Shown: positions 62,708-64,000 of the stretch, one piece after another
Layout of the letters: each line of letters begins with the position of its first letter
How positions within the stretch are numbered: position 1 is the first letter of the stretch
NCBI GenBank assembly: GCA_017623295.1
Contig: JAGAPK010000028.1
Location: 28,671-92,670 of the forward strand
Direction of reading: 5' to 3'
Source of the DNA: Lachnospiraceae bacterium
GTDB lineage: Bacteria; Bacillota; Clostridia; Lachnospirales; Lachnospiraceae
Length of the DNA: 64,000 nt
Notes under the pieces: generated by a model
Databases searched by the model: none
What the model saw: the letters and a program-made list of their open reading frames with translations, nothing else
What the model was told of the DNA's origin: nothing
Position numbers and translations under genes: made by a program

Positions 62708-64000
62708 ATGTCAACAAAGGCTAATTACAAGATTGACGAAATCGGTAAAGGTAAAGTCGGATTTTCCAAGACTCGTTCCATTATCGAAGCAGCTTTCTAC
62801 GGAAACAACGTAGTAAAAGTTAACACACTGAAAGAAGCTTACAACTTAGCAAAAAATTCACCAGGTACTGTAGTAACAGATATGCCTATCAAAGATGGTG
62901 AAACATTTGGTCTTGACAGCGATGCAAAAGTTCTGTTATTCAATGATGGTGCAGTAACAGGCCGTTATGCAGCAGCTCGTCGTATCAAAGGCGAACCTGG
63001 TGTTGATGAAACAAAACTTGATAAAGTAGTTATGGATGCTATTTACGAAACACGTTGGAAAACAATGTATCATGCAGAATGTTTCGTAGGTCTTGATCCA
63101 GAATTCATGGTAAAGGCTCACCTTTTGATTCCAGAAGGAGAAGAAAACATCCTTTACAACTGGATGATTAACTTCCAGTATATGTCTGATGAATATGTAA
63201 AAATGTACAAAAACTCCAAACCAGTTGGAGATGGTAAAGAGCCGGATATCTATATCTTCTCTGATCCTCAGTGGGCACCACACGAAGCTCCTGACGTTGA
63301 TTACAGCTGCTTAAGTGATCCTCTTACTCTTTGCTATTTCGATACAAATGAGAACTGTGCAGCAATCCTTGGTATGAGATACTTTGGTGAGCACAAAAAA
63401 GGTACTCTGACAATGGCTTGGGCTCTTGCAAACAGAAATGGTTATGCATCCTGTCACGGTGGTCAGAAAGAATATATCTTAGCTGATGGTTCTAAATTCG
63501 TTGCATCTGTTTACGGTTTATCAGGATCTGGTAAATCTACATTAACACATGCAAAACATGGTGGAAAATATGAAATCAAAGTTCTTCATGACGATGCTTT
63601 CATTATTAACACAGATACATGTGCTTCCGTAGCACTTGAACCTACATACTTCGACAAGACAGCAGATTATCCTACAGGATGTCCAGATAATGAATACTTA
63701 TTATCTGCTCAGAACTGCTCTTGTACATTAGATGAGGATGGAAAGATCCAGTTAGTAACAGAAGATATCCGTAATGGTAACGGACGTGCTATCAAGTCTA
63801 AATTATGGTCTCCAAACCGTGTAGACAAGATTGACGCTCCTGTAAACGCAATCTTCTGGATTATGAAAGACCCTACCATTCCTCCGGTAGTAAAATTAAA
63901 AGGTTCAGCTTTAGCTTCCGTTATGGGTGCTACACTTGCTACAAAGACATCTACAGCAGAACGTGTTGCAGCAGGTACAGATATGAACGCTCTTCGTATC
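62708..64000 (+). CDS. pckA: ATP-dependent phosphoenolpyruvate carboxykinase (3' truncated)
   Basis: Interconverts oxaloacetate plus ATP and PEP plus CO2. The 431 visible residues run without a stop to the window end; the family has about 530. Signatures seen: FVGLDPEFMVKAHLLIPE, HGGQKEYILADGSK, the P-loop GLSGSGKSTL with Lys276, and the metal-binding HDDAFIINTD. It starts with an AAGGAGG ribosome binding site and its own promoter. In anaerobes this enzyme often runs in the carboxylating direction, making oxaloacetate; here it fits the nearby oxaloacetate decarboxylase/transcarboxylase and citrate synthase. Confidence 0.96.
   Translation, partial: MSTKANYKIDEIGKGKVGFSKTRSIIEAAFYGNNVVKVNTLKEAYNLAKNSPGTVVTDMPIKDGETFGLDSDAKVLLFNDGAVTGRYAAARRIKGEPGVDETKLDKVVMDAIYETRWKTMYHAECFVGLDPEFMVKAHLLIPEGEENILYNWMINFQYMSDEYVKMYKNSKPVGDGKEPDIYIFSDPQWAPHEAPDVDYSCLSDPLTLCYFDTNENCAAILGMRYFGEHKKGTLTMAWALANRNGYASCHGGQKEYILADGSKFVASVYGLSGSGKSTLTHAKHGGKYEIKVLHDDAFIINTDTCASVALEPTYFDKTADYPTGCPDNEYLLSAQNCSCTLDEDGKIQLVTEDIRNGNGRAIKSKLWSPNRVDKIDAPVNAIFWIMKDPTIPPVVKLKGSALASVMGATLATKTSTAERVAAGTDMNALRI

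Noticed and set aside
1-64000. CRISPR arrays, rRNA, tRNA, insertion sequences, prophage genes
   Set aside because: Looked for repeated spacers, tRNA cloverleaf ends with CCA, transposase and phage-structural motifs, and found none that hold up.

Overview
The window is a compact, low-GC (roughly 40% by eye), densely coded chromosomal segment of a strictly anaerobic Firmicute. The best fit is a gut Lachnospiraceae (class Clostridia). Reasons: an Rnf complex in the clostridial order CDGEAB, a Na+-decarboxylase cluster, a DUF6472 small protein, a single-chain glycyl-tRNA synthetase, IspH overlapping a ribosomal S1-like gene, era-yqzL-recO synteny, a fused 2-hydroxyacyl-CoA dehydratase activase, and strong AGGAGG-type ribosome binding sites. 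I cannot name a genus or species. I saw no rRNA, tRNA, CRISPR array, insertion sequence or prophage. Both window edges cut genes: a GH13 glycosidase on the left and pckA on the right.

0-13 kb: the GH13 tail; an MBOAT acyltransferase plus SGNH hydrolase pair (probable surface O-acylation) overlapping an RluF-like pseudouridine synthase; ligA; convergent metA; two small genes; and a giant activase on the minus strand. 13-22 kb: a protease-dead rhomboid-like membrane protein, a degenerate sigma-factor-like gene with a coupled unknown gene, an M16C peptidase, a DUF4349 lipoprotein, era, a YqzL-like gene, recO and a lipoprotein. 22-31.5 kb: glyQS, alaS, rpsU, two D,D-carboxypeptidases, a metallophosphoesterase and scpAB.

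31.6-37 kb: a five-gene decarboxylase/transcarboxylase operon holding two different carboxyltransferase subunits, a biotin carrier and the membrane subunits of a Na+ pump, closed by a strong terminator. 37-43.3 kb: TetR and RpiR-type regulators, a BaiN-like flavoprotein, cmk-ispH-S1 and a cheR. 43.3-46 kb: an RNase H-like exonuclease and an AT-rich two-gene HipA-like kinase module behind two inverted repeats. 46-53.3 kb: rnfCDGEAB, a 4Fe-4S aldo/keto reductase and convergent apbE, whose product would flavinylate RnfD and RnfG. 53.3-64 kb: a GH25-like protein missing a catalytic Asp, a double-AP2 protein with a degenerate HNH core, a SleB-like wall hydrolase, thrC, a lone receiver domain, citrate synthase, deoC, an M24B aminopeptidase and pckA.

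Metabolically, PckA, citrate synthase, the oxaloacetate/acyl-CoA decarboxylase pump and Rnf form one theme: C4 and C3 carboxylation chemistry linked to ion-gradient energy conservation in a fermenter. The most unusual items are the hybrid decarboxylase operon, the sigma-like gene, the two-gene HipA-like kinase, the AP2-HNH-AP2 protein, and three convergent gene ends whose stop codon lies in the loop of a terminator-like hairpin.
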